This document shows, piece after piece, positions 7,132 through 15,733 of a stretch of 28,327 bases of DNA. This DNA is from a virus: IMG/VR virus record IMGVR_UViG_3300044799_000369, positions 1 through 28,327 of that record, one strand, 5' to 3'. The stretch's first letter is position 1. Each line of letters opens with the position of its first letter. The notes under the pieces were generated by a model. It made no database searches. It was not told where the DNA came from and saw nothing but the letters and a program-made list of their open reading frames with translations. Both the position numbers and the translations under genes were made by a program.

Positions 7132-7493
7132 TGGCAACGGGCGTCAGCACTAACGATTTCACGCAAATCTATAACGATTTTTCACGAGTCTTGAGCTATA
7201 AGGTAGTTACGAAAACAACAGACCCGACTTCGGGCTCTGAGACAAGTTCTTTCGCAACAGCCGTAGACAAAACCATGATTTTCTTTAAGGAAGATTGCAG
7301 GTATCTATTTGACAAGGAAGGTTTGCTGCAAGTGGGAGACGCTTATGTCATGGCTCCAACAGCGACGGGCATCAAGCGTTACGACCAATTTACAATAGAT
7401 GGACAGACGTATTATATTGAAAACGTAATTCGGAGGTACGTGGCTGGAGTTGCAATGATGGACTATGCAACTTGCTTCGTAGTAACCGCATAA
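7131..7493 (+). CDS. Head-completion/stopper-like protein
   Basis: ATG at 7131 overlaps the connector stop (TGATG). The 120-residue product has an N-terminal helix (NDFTQIYNDFSRVLSYKVV) followed by a small beta barrel (GSETSSFATAVDKTMIFF, then LLQVGDAYVMAP, then YDQFTIDGQTYYIENVIRR). This is the pattern of SPP1 gp16-type stoppers, whose barrel carries a phrase like GD.YVLAP...IK..D.I...G..Y.V. The position between connector and gp10-like protein fits that role, which is closing the head after DNA packaging and receiving the tail. Confidence 0.6.
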   Translation: MATGVSTNDFTQIYNDFSRVLSYKVVTKTTDPTSGSETSSFATAVDKTMIFFKEDCRYLFDKEGLLQVGDAYVMAPTATGIKRYDQFTIDGQTYYIENVIRRYVAGVAMMDYATCFVVTA

Positions 7494-7990
7494 TGGCTGA
7501 AGCATTATACAAGCAGGCAAAAGGGATACTGTCTCTGGAAATGATAGACGTGATATTATGCCATATCGGAGCCGTCGTAGCGGAGAGAGCGATTAATATG
7601 GCTCCAGTGGATACGGGCGAGTTGAGAAGTAAAATCAAATACAAGAAGGTAGGCTCGAACGTCGTTAAAATTTATGCAGATGTTCCTTATGCAGATGACT
7701 TGGAATACGGCAGACCGCCCGAGCCATTAAATGAAGACGAAAAAGAAGGGTTGAGAAAATGGGCGGAGAGACACGGCGTTAAGAATCCAGACGGCACCGT
7801 CCGCTACATCGAGAAGCACGGATTGGAAGTCGGCACGGTAGATAAGCCTTTGCACGTAACGTGGCTGGGAAGAGATAGTTACAGACCGTTCCTAAGACCG
7901 GCGTTATACCAATCGATACCATACATTAGAGAAGCAATCATTGCGGATGTAAAGAGGGGTAAGGCACCGCCTTGCTCGTTCACAGGATGA
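7493..7990 (+). CDS. HK97 gp10-like head-tail joining protein
   Basis: The ATG overlaps the previous stop (TAATG). The 165-residue product has the hallmark N-terminal helix of this family followed by AINMAPVDTGELRSKIKYK and then DVPYADDLEYGRPP. These correspond to the conserved A..Ap.dTG.Lr.si and YA..vE.G signatures of HK97 gp10. The C-terminus ends SYRPFLRPALYQSIPYIREAI, also typical (the .PFl.PA.......i pattern). It sits at the head-tail junction or supports tail completion. Gene order connector, stopper, gp10, terminator is the canonical one. Confidence 0.8.
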   Translation: MAEALYKQAKGILSLEMIDVILCHIGAVVAERAINMAPVDTGELRSKIKYKKVGSNVVKIYADVPYADDLEYGRPPEPLNEDEKEGLRKWAERHGVKNPDGTVRYIEKHGLEVGTVDKPLHVTWLGRDSYRPFLRPALYQSIPYIREAIIADVKRGKAPPCSFTG

Positions 7991-8670
7991 CAACAATAAA
8001 CTTAACAAATGTTAGGAATGAACTGACATACTTTCTTAGAAATAGCGATATACTCACAACAGCCATAAGAGGAGCTACGACAGCAACGGACACATTTGTT
8101 GCCACGGCAGGGCAGATTGTGTTTAATCTCACGCATACAGGTATAAGAAACATAAGAAGCCTGACTGTCCAAGCGGTTAGCAAGGCTTGGATACGAGATT
8201 ACACTTTTAACGCCATCACGGGCGTCGTGACATTGAACGTAGGAGCGACATTGGGAGATTCTGTCATAATTAACTATGACTACGGCACGAGCGGAGAGAA
8301 GATATATCCTGATAGACCGAGAGACGACATTACGCTCACAAGCTTTCCGAGGATAGGAATAGACATACCCACTACGACAACGACAGAATTCGGTCTGGGC
8401 GGAGCAACGCACATCACTGACCCTCTGCTCGTAACGATATTTATCTGGGTGCCTGTGAACAAGGATTCCGCCGTAGCTGGAGGAATTGGAGGCACGACAG
8501 ACCTTAACGATTTAATCTCAACGATACGAGATAAAATAAGAATAGCGGCAAAGAATTTCATCACGTTCCCTTGGATTACGCCAGCCAGCACGACTGGGAT
8601 AATCGCAGGGCAAAATAATAAAATCATACAAATGTCACAAGATTTCAAAGTGAGATTTGTAACGGAGTAA
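7987..8670 (+). CDS. Tail terminator-like protein with inserted beta domain
   Basis: ATG at 7987 overlaps the gp10-like stop (ATGA). The 227-residue product starts with a helix (VRNELTYFLRNSDILTTAIRG). Residues about 35-100 look like an inserted beta module (TAGQIVFNLTHTGIRNIRSL, then WIRDYTFNAITGVVTLNVGA) of a kind seen in tail and fibre proteins. The sequence then resumes with DDITLTSFPRIGIDI and LLVTIFIWVP and a helix with ISTIRDKIRIAA. The helix plus strands plus helix arrangement and the position before the tail tube gene match tail terminators, which cap the growing tail. The insertion makes it longer than most members. Confidence 0.6.
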   Translation: MTTINLTNVRNELTYFLRNSDILTTAIRGATTATDTFVATAGQIVFNLTHTGIRNIRSLTVQAVSKAWIRDYTFNAITGVVTLNVGATLGDSVIINYDYGTSGEKIYPDRPRDDITLTSFPRIGIDIPTTTTTEFGLGGATHITDPLLVTIFIWVPVNKDSAVAGGIGGTTDLNDLISTIRDKIRIAAKNFITFPWITPASTTGIIAGQNNKIIQMSQDFKVRFVTE

Positions 8671-8676
8671 ACTAAA

Positions 8677-9651
8677 ATGGCACAAAATGTAGTTTCAGGA
8701 TATGCAGCGTATGTCAACTATGGTTATGAAGCAACATACGGAACAGGCGTAACTGGAACAAGAGTATTCGGACACGGAAATAAGGTAACCTTGACAAGAA
8801 AGAATAACATGGACAAGATATTTGGACTTGGCTCAAGGAATGCAACAGCATTAGCAGCAAAGAAATACGAAGGCTCAGCAAGAGTTGAATTCGTTATGGC
8901 TAACGGAAGTTTCTTCAGGTCTATATTAGGCACTGTAGCAGATGGCGGAGTCTCAGGAGCATATACACACACATACACAGAAACTAATACTATACCAAGC
9001 ATGACAATAGCATCTGGAACAGAAATGGGAACAAATGATGAAGTAGCAACTTTCGTTGGAGCAAAGGTTATGACTGCTACTATAACGGCGGCACAGAATG
9101 AACTTGTAAAGGTGGTTCTGGAATGCCCATATAAAACTGAAACATTAGCTACATCGGGCATAGGCTCACAAGTAGCTGAAACAGAAGAACCATTTACATT
9201 TGCACAAGGAACTTTGCAGTTGCCTTCTGGTGCAACAATAGGCTATGTGCAAAACGTAGAGCTGACTGTAAACAACACTTTGGAAGGAGTCTGGGGATTA
9301 GGTAGCAGGCTATTGCAAGCACAACCTGAAAAGATAAGGGAGTATACGTTTAAGATGTCAATAGCTTTCAGCGATGTATCTGTATTCCTTACTAAATTTC
9401 TGGGAGCATCCGGAGCACCCGCAGCAGGCACACCAGCACCATCAGCATCTCTGGTACTGACATTTACTAACGGATTATCAAACCCTGACGGTAGGTCAGT
9501 AGTTATGACATTTGCAAACATATATTTGGATGACGAGTCTTTGCCTAAAGATGTAAACGACATAATAAAGGAAGACGTCACAGCGTTTGCATTCAGTTGT
9601 ACAAATGTGGTTTATACAAACAACACACAGGTAGATGTAGGTAGCCCATGA
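8677..9651 (+). CDS. Major tail (tube) protein
   Basis: The 324-residue protein starts a few bases after the terminator gene and immediately precedes the chaperone and tape measure genes, the standard tube position. Near the start it reads YAAYVNYGYEATYGTG, similar to the beginning of many tube proteins (Y..yg.E.tyGt). A beta sandwich follows, rich in Thr, Ala and Val, with FVMANGSFFRSILG and VELTVNNTLEGVWGLGSR. An Ala/Pro-rich loop at about residues 245-258 (GASGAPAAGTPAPSASL) may be exposed on the tail surface. The stop overlaps the next ATG. Confidence 0.8.
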   Translation: MAQNVVSGYAAYVNYGYEATYGTGVTGTRVFGHGNKVTLTRKNNMDKIFGLGSRNATALAAKKYEGSARVEFVMANGSFFRSILGTVADGGVSGAYTHTYTETNTIPSMTIASGTEMGTNDEVATFVGAKVMTATITAAQNELVKVVLECPYKTETLATSGIGSQVAETEEPFTFAQGTLQLPSGATIGYVQNVELTVNNTLEGVWGLGSRLLQAQPEKIREYTFKMSIAFSDVSVFLTKFLGASGAPAAGTPAPSASLVLTFTNGLSNPDGRSVVMTFANIYLDDESLPKDVNDIIKEDVTAFAFSCTNVVYTNNTQVDVGSP

Positions 9652-9956
9652 CTGAAACTAAAGCAGTTGAGATAGATTGGCAAGGAGCCAAAGCTAAAGT
9701 GACATTAAAGAGGCTTACATTCGGCGAATACAACCAATTGCAGGAAGAGGCTGTTGACATTAGAATTGTTAATGGACAGCCATTAGTAAAGGTAAACAAT
9801 AGCAAGCTTACGGAACTGGCACTTCTGAAAAGCATAATAGAAGCACCCTTTACAATAGACATAAGCAACATAAGAGCATTAGACCCTACTATTGGCAACC
9901 AGTTATTCGGTGAGTGGACAGAACTTAACTCAGCAGATTATAAAAAAAAAGGCTGA
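9648..9956 (+). CDS. Tail assembly chaperone, short form (gpG-like)
   Basis: The 102-residue protein starts in an ATGA overlap with the tube gene and ends shortly before the tape measure, the place of the lambda gpG/gpGT pair. It begins with a short beta hairpin (VEIDWQGAKAKVTLKRLTFG), common in such chaperones, followed by helices. Its last codons are three AAA, GGC and TGA. The nine-A tract allows ribosomes to slip back one base and continue into the next frame. The short form should bind the tape measure during tail assembly. Confidence 0.75.
   Translation: MTETKAVEIDWQGAKAKVTLKRLTFGEYNQLQEEAVDIRIVNGQPLVKVNNSKLTELALLKSIIEAPFTIDISNIRALDPTIGNQLFGEWTELNSADYKKKG
9941..9950 (+). other. Programmed -1 frameshift site (A9 tract)
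   Basis: T followed by nine A (9942-9950) contains the slippery heptamer A AAA AAA in the correct phase. After a -1 slip the ribosome reads AGG CTG ATT AAG TTC ATG and enters the frame at 9950-10162 with no stop. The zero frame terminates two codons later. This is the classical arrangement for making a G and a G-T chaperone. Confidence 0.7.
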
Positions 9957-10162
9957 TTAAGTTCATGGTAAGTGGTGGCGAGGTAAACGATTACGAAGTA
10001 GAGAAACTCGCCATATACTACAAGCTGGCTAAAGCATTTGGCTGGAGCAAAGGGGAGATAGACAAGCTGGATATGGTAGAGTTGCAGAACATGATAGTAT
10101 TGATAGACGAAATAAATAAGAAAAGGGCAGAAGCAGGAGACCTATCCTTAATGAACGAATAA
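9950..10162 (+). CDS. T-domain of the frameshifted tail chaperone (gpGT-like)
   Basis: This frame is open from the slippery site and encodes 70 residues to the stop at 10162. The fused product would have about 171 residues. An ATG at 9965 exists, but no convincing ribosome site stands before it, which favours frameshifting over separate initiation. The domain is helical (VEKLAIYYKLAKAFGWSKGE, then LQNMIVLIDEINKKR), like T domains that recruit the tube protein to the tape measure. The tape measure gene starts two bases downstream. Confidence 0.7.
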   Translation, partial: RLIKFMVSGGEVNDYEVEKLAIYYKLAKAFGWSKGEIDKLDMVELQNMIVLIDEINKKRAEAGDLSLMNE

Positions 10163-10163
10163 T

Positions 10164-11393
10164 ATGGCGGATGTGACTGTAGCAGTAGAGCTTAAAGGCG
10201 ATAAGAAAGCCGCATCAGATATAGGCAACGCAATAGGCGAAGGTGCATCAAGCATATTAAGAAAGTTAGGTTTTGGAGCTATTACAACACAAGTCCAGAA
10301 AGCTACTGCGAGTGTTCCTGCTGGAGCAGGCGGATTTACATATGGAAAAGCAATAGCAGGCGGAGTAGCGGCTGGAATGGCTATGTCAGGTATGACAGCC
10401 ATAATAGATTCGCTAAAAGATATGCCTGTTGTTGTAGCCATAATGAAGATATTCAAGATAATATTGCTTATGTTGCTTATGCCTTTGATACCAATACTAA
10501 AGCCTATTATGACCAAGCTTGCTGACTTTGCTAAAAGCTTTATGGGATGGGTGAAAGCAAATCCAGAACCTGCCGCAGGCATGGCAGGAATGGCTGTAGG
10601 CGGTATTATTGGTGCATCACTTGGCAAGATGTTAGGTGGTGTTGTAGGAGAAACTGTAGGAGCTTTAATTGGTGCGGCAGTAGGATTATCATTTGGAGCA
10701 CCTCCAAAAACATCAGTTGAAGACGCACTGCCAGCTACGACAGACTTCGCAAACGCAATTGATAAATGGGTTACAGGCTTTAATGCCACACTACCTGACC
10801 TTAATCTTTTGCTGGACACATACGTATACCTTCCTATTCAGGAATGGTTTTCAAAGTTTTCATGGGAACCAATTACAAAAGCTTGGGCAAGCTTCTGGAA
10901 TAAATTAGCAGAGGGAGTAGACACACTTGTTAATGTGCTTAAAGAAGGAGTGAACTCTGTTGTCAGGACTGTCAATAAATGGCTCGGCACGTCTTTCAAG
11001 GAATTAACAAGTACAGTAACGTCAGGAGGAATGTCTTTTACAACCTCACCAGCCTTTGCAGAAGCTCTCAAAGCAGCAAAGAAAGGTGAAGGCGGTACGC
11101 CTGCTACGCCCAGTAAAGGCTATACTGGAATTCCATCAATAGTTCCTTGGGGTAACATAAAAGGTTGGCAATTAGGAGGTACGGTTCCAGCTACGGGAAT
11201 GTATATGTTGCATAAAGGAGAAGAAATTACGAGTGCGACAAAGGCAGGCAAAGGTAAAGGGATAATTTCACCAACAATAAACATTAACATAGACAGACCA
11301 AGCATTAGGGATGACAGGGACATAAAGGAATTGGTAAAGCAGATTAACTTTGAACAGCAAAGAGCCATGCGTCGCTACGTTTCATACGTGTAA
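10164..11393 (+). CDS. Tape measure protein (short)
   Basis: The 409-residue protein follows the chaperones directly. Its N-terminus resembles tape measure starts (VTVAVELKGDKKAASDIG). Residues about 67-110 and 128-165 are hydrophobic or Gly/Ala-rich membrane-like helices (IMKIFKIILLMLLMPLIPIL, then MAVGGIIGASLGKMLGG). The C-terminus contains WQLGGTVPATGMYMLHKGE, close to the common tape measure ending GG.VP.TG.yllHkGE, and then a basic helix. At about 1.5 angstrom per residue this predicts a tail of roughly 60 nm. The membrane-like segments may help DNA cross the host membrane. Confidence 0.85.
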   Translation: MADVTVAVELKGDKKAASDIGNAIGEGASSILRKLGFGAITTQVQKATASVPAGAGGFTYGKAIAGGVAAGMAMSGMTAIIDSLKDMPVVVAIMKIFKIILLMLLMPLIPILKPIMTKLADFAKSFMGWVKANPEPAAGMAGMAVGGIIGASLGKMLGGVVGETVGALIGAAVGLSFGAPPKTSVEDALPATTDFANAIDKWVTGFNATLPDLNLLLDTYVYLPIQEWFSKFSWEPITKAWASFWNKLAEGVDTLVNVLKEGVNSVVRTVNKWLGTSFKELTSTVTSGGMSFTTSPAFAEALKAAKKGEGGTPATPSKGYTGIPSIVPWGNIKGWQLGGTVPATGMYMLHKGEEITSATKAGKGKGIISPTININIDRPSIRDDRDIKELVKQINFEQQRAMRRYVSYV

Positions 11394-11394
11394 G

Positions 11395-11850
11395 ATGGTA
11401 TTCAAAAAAGGGCACAAAATAAATCTGGGAAGAAAATGTAGCGATAGCAAGAAACAAAAAATCAGCATAGCAAAAAAAGGAAAGCCAACTTGGGCGAGTT
11501 TGAATAAAGAGATAGTTAGCCAAAAAATGAAGGGCAGAAAGATAACATGGTCTGACAAAATTAGCGAAGCCTTGAAGGGAGAAAAGAATTATAATTGGAA
11601 AGGCGGTATTAGAATAGACCAACAAGGATACATACAAGAATATTGCCCGCAGCATCCATTTGCAAATAATCACGGATATGTTATGCAACATAGATTAGTT
11701 ATGGAAAAGCATCTTGGTCGCTATCTTTTGCCAACTGAATTAGTACACCACATAAATGGAAATAAGCAGAGTAACGTAATAGAAAATTTAATGAAATGGA
11801 CTTGGTCGGAGCATGGCAAGTTTCATGGAGGACATAAGAAAAATGTCTGA
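11395..11850 (+). CDS. HNH homing endonuclease with NUMOD3-like repeats
   Basis: The best start is ATG 11395, one base after the tape measure stop, giving 151 residues. Residues 16-65 contain helix-turn repeats resembling NUMOD3 DNA-binding motifs (DSKKQKISIAKKGKP, then SDKISEALKGEKNYNWKGG). Residues 94-144 form an HNH_3-type core with GYVMQHRLVMEKHLGR, LVHHINGNKQSNVIENL and WSEHGKFH. It lacks the adjacent gene disruption seen for the first HNH gene and sits cleanly between tail genes. It differs from that gene in length and specificity region, so the two are related but not recent copies. Confidence 0.85.
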   Translation: MVFKKGHKINLGRKCSDSKKQKISIAKKGKPTWASLNKEIVSQKMKGRKITWSDKISEALKGEKNYNWKGGIRIDQQGYIQEYCPQHPFANNHGYVMQHRLVMEKHLGRYLLPTELVHHINGNKQSNVIENLMKWTWSEHGKFHGGHKKNV

Positions 11851-11989
11851 AGATTTAAGCAAGCCGCCAACAACTGAAGAGCTGATGTTGATTGAATGGA
11901 AAAAAATAGAGCACAATACGAGAATGGCAAATAATTTCCTATATAAGATACTTGAAAAGCTTGAAAGCTTGGACAGGAAGGTAAAATAA
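11843..11989 (+). CDS. Small helical protein (48 aa)
   Basis: ATG at 11843 is preceded by GGAGGA (11827-11832) inside the end of the HNH gene. An in-frame ATG at 11825 would put that ribosome site inside the coding sequence, so the later start is preferred. The product is hydrophilic and helical, with TTEELMLIEWKKIEHNTRMA and a short coiled coil LYKILEKLESLDRKVK. The stop lies two bases before the next tail gene. It may be a tail accessory protein. No family recognised. Confidence 0.55.
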   Translation: MSEDLSKPPTTEELMLIEWKKIEHNTRMANNFLYKILEKLESLDRKVK

Positions 11990-11990
11990 A

Positions 11991-12368
11991 ATGGCATGGA
12001 CTTTAACGAATAATTTAGGAGCCCCTATTGACTTGGGTACTGTAACATACGAAGACAGCAATCTGGATGCACAGCTATTCCAGATGCCTATTCCATCAAC
12101 GCCAGATAGCGAAGCATTTATTATAGACTTGTTTGGAGCGTTTAGAACAATAACAATAAAGGGCATTAAAACTGGTTCAGCATCTGATATAGCAACATTT
12201 CTACAAAATCTTGACGGCTTGGTAAACGGCAGTCAGAATATGAAATCATATCACAGCGACAAGAGCAACATTACATATTCCGTATTAGTTAATACTGTAA
12301 GATGGTCTGCTGAGGCAGGAGCAGTATCACAAGTCAGCTACGAAATGATTATGTTTAGAGGAGCATAA
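11991..12368 (+). CDS. Distal-tail-region protein (125 aa)
   Basis: Starts at ATG 11991 just after the small helical gene. The product begins with beta strands (MAWTLTNNLGAPIDLGTVTY), has a middle strand with IIDLFGAFRTITIKG and a helix around TFLQNLDGLVNG, and ends with strands containing VSYEMIMFRGA. Proteins of this size and mixed beta layout between tape measure and hub genes are usually distal tail or baseplate wedge components. LFGA.R.I.I.G echoes related tail proteins, but the family is not certain. Confidence 0.55.
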   Translation: MAWTLTNNLGAPIDLGTVTYEDSNLDAQLFQMPIPSTPDSEAFIIDLFGAFRTITIKGIKTGSASDIATFLQNLDGLVNGSQNMKSYHSDKSNITYSVLVNTVRWSAEAGAVSQVSYEMIMFRGA

Positions 12369-12373
12369 AGTTA

Positions 12374-13936
12374 ATGGTCTTAACGCAGGTAACAATTAAT
12401 GGTACTGATGTAACAGACTACGTCATTAATTATATTTCTGACAGGACGTGGGGAGAGGCAATAGCACAGGCAGAGATAAAAGTCAAGAAAATCATAGATG
12501 AGGTCTTAACTTTGGACACTGGTCAAGCAGTCTTAATTCAAAGAGGCTGGACTTTGCCAACTGATGAAAACATATTTCAAGGCTACATAGAAAGTTATAA
12601 TCCTGAAGGCGGAACAATTAAGATAGTCTGCAAGGACAAGGCTTGGGACTTAATAAGAAAGGAGGTAACCCACACATACACATCTGACGATATAACCGCA
12701 GGTAAGATAAGCGACATATTCCTTGACTTGGTTACAACCTATGGCGGCTTGACAGCAGACGGAACTACAGTACAGGACTCTGGTACAGTAATAACCCTCA
12801 CTAAATTTGTGTGCAATCACGTAGATATATTTGAAAGATGTCAGAAGTTAGCTGGTGTATTGGACTGGCAGTTTTACTATAATCCTCATACAGACAAGAT
12901 TTATTTTGAGCCAAAAGGATTCACTTCAAATTCAACAATTCTTACAGTAGGAGATAATGTAATTAATGTGCCTAAATGGCAATATGACAATACAGAGATG
13001 TGCAACGACCTTACGGTAGTTGGAGCGTATCAGGAAATAGAAACTACGGAAATGGGGCAAATAGGCATAACCGCAGGCTATACAACTACATCAGTTCAGT
13101 TAAGCTTTACGCCAATATCTGTAAAGGTCTATAATGATATGGCTAATCCACCAACCACTTTGAAAACAGGCGGACTGCCAGACAGCACAGGCACTTACGA
13201 TTATTACGTAGACAAGACACAGAAGCAGATATTGCCCAAGCCAACAACTACGTTTATAAATAACAGCTTTATGGAAGTTAGATATTCTCATGCTGTGCCT
13301 ATTCCAGTGCACATGTACAGCCAGACAAGTATAGACGCTTATGGCTATTTTACAAAGACAATAACATTTACAGATTTAAGAAGTGTAGCGGACGCTGAAA
13401 GCAGAGGACAAACTTATTTAATACAGCATTCTCAGCCGTATATCTACTCAACTCTTAATGTCAAGTCGGATTCAACTTTCGGTCTTAAGGTTGGCAACAT
13501 GGTTCAGGTAGTTGATAGTGTTTCTACGCCGACAGTAAACAAGCAAATGGTGATTAACAGGCAGGTTATTCGCTACCCAGCAGACTATGAGGAAAATTAT
13601 GTGGGTGACCAGTACTGGAGATTATCTGCATGGCAGGCTTCCGTTGAGCAAAGATTGAAGCAATTACAGGAAGAAGAGATGCAGAACCAAGACCTGATAA
13701 CAGAAGTCATCACTGCAGACGATACGCTCAACTATCCGATTAATCTAAATTTACGATATAACAAAACCTTGACACAGAATACCGTAGCTGGCAAAGCGAT
13801 ATGGGGTTTAAGCATGTGGGCTGGAGGGGACGTTTGGTGTACAGATGCTTTCACAGCAGAAGCGGATTATTTTGTCATACAATATCAAAATATCTATGTT
13901 GAAACATTCATAGATACGGACTTCAAGGGGTACTAA
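12374..13936 (+). CDS. Tail hub / baseplate protein (gp27/gpD-like)
   Basis: The 520-residue protein begins with VTINGTDVTDYVINYISDR and QAEIKVKKI, then GQAVLIQRG and a segment IFQGYIESYNPEGGTIKIVCK. That order matches the first beta domain of tail hub proteins of the gp27 / late control D group. A helical region follows (ITAGKISDIFLDLVTTYGG), then VDIFERCQKLAGVLDWQFYY and DKIYFEPKG, both typical of the second hub domain. The C-terminal third is beta-rich and may contact the adhesins. It overlaps the next ATG by one base. Hub proteins form the ring through which tape and DNA leave the tail. Confidence 0.65.
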   Translation: MVLTQVTINGTDVTDYVINYISDRTWGEAIAQAEIKVKKIIDEVLTLDTGQAVLIQRGWTLPTDENIFQGYIESYNPEGGTIKIVCKDKAWDLIRKEVTHTYTSDDITAGKISDIFLDLVTTYGGLTADGTTVQDSGTVITLTKFVCNHVDIFERCQKLAGVLDWQFYYNPHTDKIYFEPKGFTSNSTILTVGDNVINVPKWQYDNTEMCNDLTVVGAYQEIETTEMGQIGITAGYTTTSVQLSFTPISVKVYNDMANPPTTLKTGGLPDSTGTYDYYVDKTQKQILPKPTTTFINNSFMEVRYSHAVPIPVHMYSQTSIDAYGYFTKTITFTDLRSVADAESRGQTYLIQHSQPYIYSTLNVKSDSTFGLKVGNMVQVVDSVSTPTVNKQMVINRQVIRYPADYEENYVGDQYWRLSAWQASVEQRLKQLQEEEMQNQDLITEVITADDTLNYPINLNLRYNKTLTQNTVAGKAIWGLSMWAGGDVWCTDAFTAEADYFVIQYQNIYVETFIDTDFKGY

Positions 13937-15306
13937 TGGTGGACTTTACGATTAATAATACGGCGGGATTTGACGCAGGGACAAAGAGCAGCACATCTAC
14001 AACCACAGACGACTACAAAGCAACAGCAAACAGATTGGAACTCTCCTGTCCGCCTTATGCAAAAGACTCAAACCTGAAAGCGTTCTGGGCTATGGACGAA
14101 GGCTCTGGCGACCCTGCTGATGCAACAGGAGTGAATAACGGCACCATAAATGGAACCGTGACTTGGGTAGGTACGGGCGTATGGAGTGGAAATTGTCTAA
14201 ACTTTGATGGCAGTACGGGCTATGTGGCTTGCGGAGGCGATGCAAGTTTAAACATAACAGGAGACGTCACTTATTGCGGTTGGCTGTACATACCTGCTCC
14301 CTTGCCAGCCATTTCCACGTTCATGACAAAAGGAGATTCAGCAGGCTCAACAGGTCACCAATATATTTTCTATTCCTCAGACGCTGGTGCGTATGAAATG
14401 TTTATAGGTGACCCGATTAATGCCACATTAGTTGGCGGCACTGGGATGGGCACTGGTGCGTGGCATCATATAGCTTTTACTAAAGCGGGAACAGCTTGCA
14501 ATATATATTATGACGGAAGTCCAGACGGCAACGTAACGAAGACTGCACCGAGTTCATGTGGAGATGCCTTTTTGATAGGCAGGCATAGCAGCATAGGCAG
14601 GTATTTCAAAGGCAAGATGCAGTGCTTGCGTGTTTACAATAGAGGCTTGTCTGCAGGCGATATAACCACACTTTACAATTCTGCATTATTGTATAAAACA
14701 AGTGGTAATTGGAATTCGGCAACACAGACCATGACGCCTGCCAAACAGATACTGAATACGATTATAGATTACACGGGCGTGGACGCCAATAATTACATCG
14801 ACAAGATAGAGTGGAGCGTAGGCGGAGTTGTCAAAGCCACGTACGATACAAACATCACTTCAGGAACAACCAAGACCATAACAGAGGCAGACCTGACATC
14901 AGGCACATTTCATGACGTGGTTGCAGATTTCAAGGTTAAGATTTATTTTGTTGGAAATGGTTTAGGCTCGCCTATAATATCCTCCATTACGGGAAATTAT
15001 GAAACCGCACGTGCCAACTGGAACACCACCGCAAAGCAATTAGAATTCGCTGCAAACCAAGAAGCGTATAGCAAGAGCATCGATTTTAACAACGGAACAA
15101 TAACGCAAGCCAAGATGACAGTAACAAAGACAAGCGGCTCTTTTGATTATTATTTAAGTGCTGATGGTGGAGCTAACTGGGAAGCAGTAACCAGTGGAAC
15201 TTTGCACAGCTTTACAAACACAGGCACAGACCTGAGATGGAGAATAGTTGAGAACGCAGCGAGCACAGGCGTAGTGACAAAAGTAAAGGTAGAACAATAT
15301 CATTAA
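13936..15306 (+). CDS. Adhesin with LamG/concanavalin-like lectin domain
   Basis: The 456-residue protein starts in a one-base overlap with the hub gene. Residues about 45-250 form a LamG-type lectin domain: LKAFWAMDEGSGDPADATG, CLNFDGSTGYVACGG, VTYCGWLYIPAP, WHHIAFTKAGTACNIYYDG, then FKGKMQCLRVYNRGLSAGDI. These are the canonical W..dEgsG, l.FdG....yv, and D.vriYnraLs motifs. The remaining 200 residues are beta-rich and may attach to the tail. Such domains bind glycans and here probably recognise the host surface. Confidence 0.8.
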   Translation: MVDFTINNTAGFDAGTKSSTSTTTDDYKATANRLELSCPPYAKDSNLKAFWAMDEGSGDPADATGVNNGTINGTVTWVGTGVWSGNCLNFDGSTGYVACGGDASLNITGDVTYCGWLYIPAPLPAISTFMTKGDSAGSTGHQYIFYSSDAGAYEMFIGDPINATLVGGTGMGTGAWHHIAFTKAGTACNIYYDGSPDGNVTKTAPSSCGDAFLIGRHSSIGRYFKGKMQCLRVYNRGLSAGDITTLYNSALLYKTSGNWNSATQTMTPAKQILNTIIDYTGVDANNYIDKIEWSVGGVVKATYDTNITSGTTKTITEADLTSGTFHDVVADFKVKIYFVGNGLGSPIISSITGNYETARANWNTTAKQLEFAANQEAYSKSIDFNNGTITQAKMTVTKTSGSFDYYLSADGGANWEAVTSGTLHSFTNTGTDLRWRIVENAASTGVVTKVKVEQYH

Positions 15307-15330
15307 TAATCAGGAAGGAGATAAAGCAAC

Positions 15331-15732
15331 ATGGCAACTGGTAATTGTCTGACAAATCTGGGCAAGACGATAGCTTTAAACCGAACATTCAAAGCTATAC
15401 CAGACTACACAGCACCGACTTGTTTCAAAGTAGGCACTGGAGTAAACACACCAAATATAACTGACACAGACCTGCAGACTCCCATTTCTATCGCAGGCAG
15501 TGCAACAAAAACTATTATTTCGGGCTACCCCGTACTTAACGAGACTACCTTCCAAAGCACGATAAGAGGAATAATATTGACGACAGAATGCAACGGCAAC
15601 ACCTTAACGGAATTTGGGCTATTCAACACAGACGGGACAAAGAAATTATTCAGCAGGCTCGTCCATACGGCACTTTCAAAGACATCCAGCGTTCAGGTTA
15701 TCTATGTTGAAAAAGACATGATAGGAGCATAA
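15331..15732 (+). CDS. Tail fibre/baseplate accessory protein
   Basis: A good ribosome site (AAGGAGAT) precedes ATG 15331. The 133-residue product contains CFKVGTGVNTPNITDTDLQTP and later TLTEFGLFNTDGTKKLFSR. Both are recurrent in small fibre-associated proteins (vGtGt..p...Dt.L..pi, and e.glf...g..lfsR.v). It sits between two adhesin-like genes, so it likely joins the fibre to the tail. Exact partner unknown. Confidence 0.6.
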   Translation: MATGNCLTNLGKTIALNRTFKAIPDYTAPTCFKVGTGVNTPNITDTDLQTPISIAGSATKTIISGYPVLNETTFQSTIRGIILTTECNGNTLTEFGLFNTDGTKKLFSRLVHTALSKTSSVQVIYVEKDMIGA

Positions 15733-15733
15733 A

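Noticed and set aside
8280-9161. Two minus-strand frames of 145 codons
   Set aside because: Both are opposite strongly supported tail terminator and tail tube genes and have no ribosome site or family motif.
10148-10819. Long minus-strand frame of 223 codons
   Set aside because: It lies entirely under the tape measure gene, has Ala/Pro/Ile-rich shadow composition and no ribosome site.
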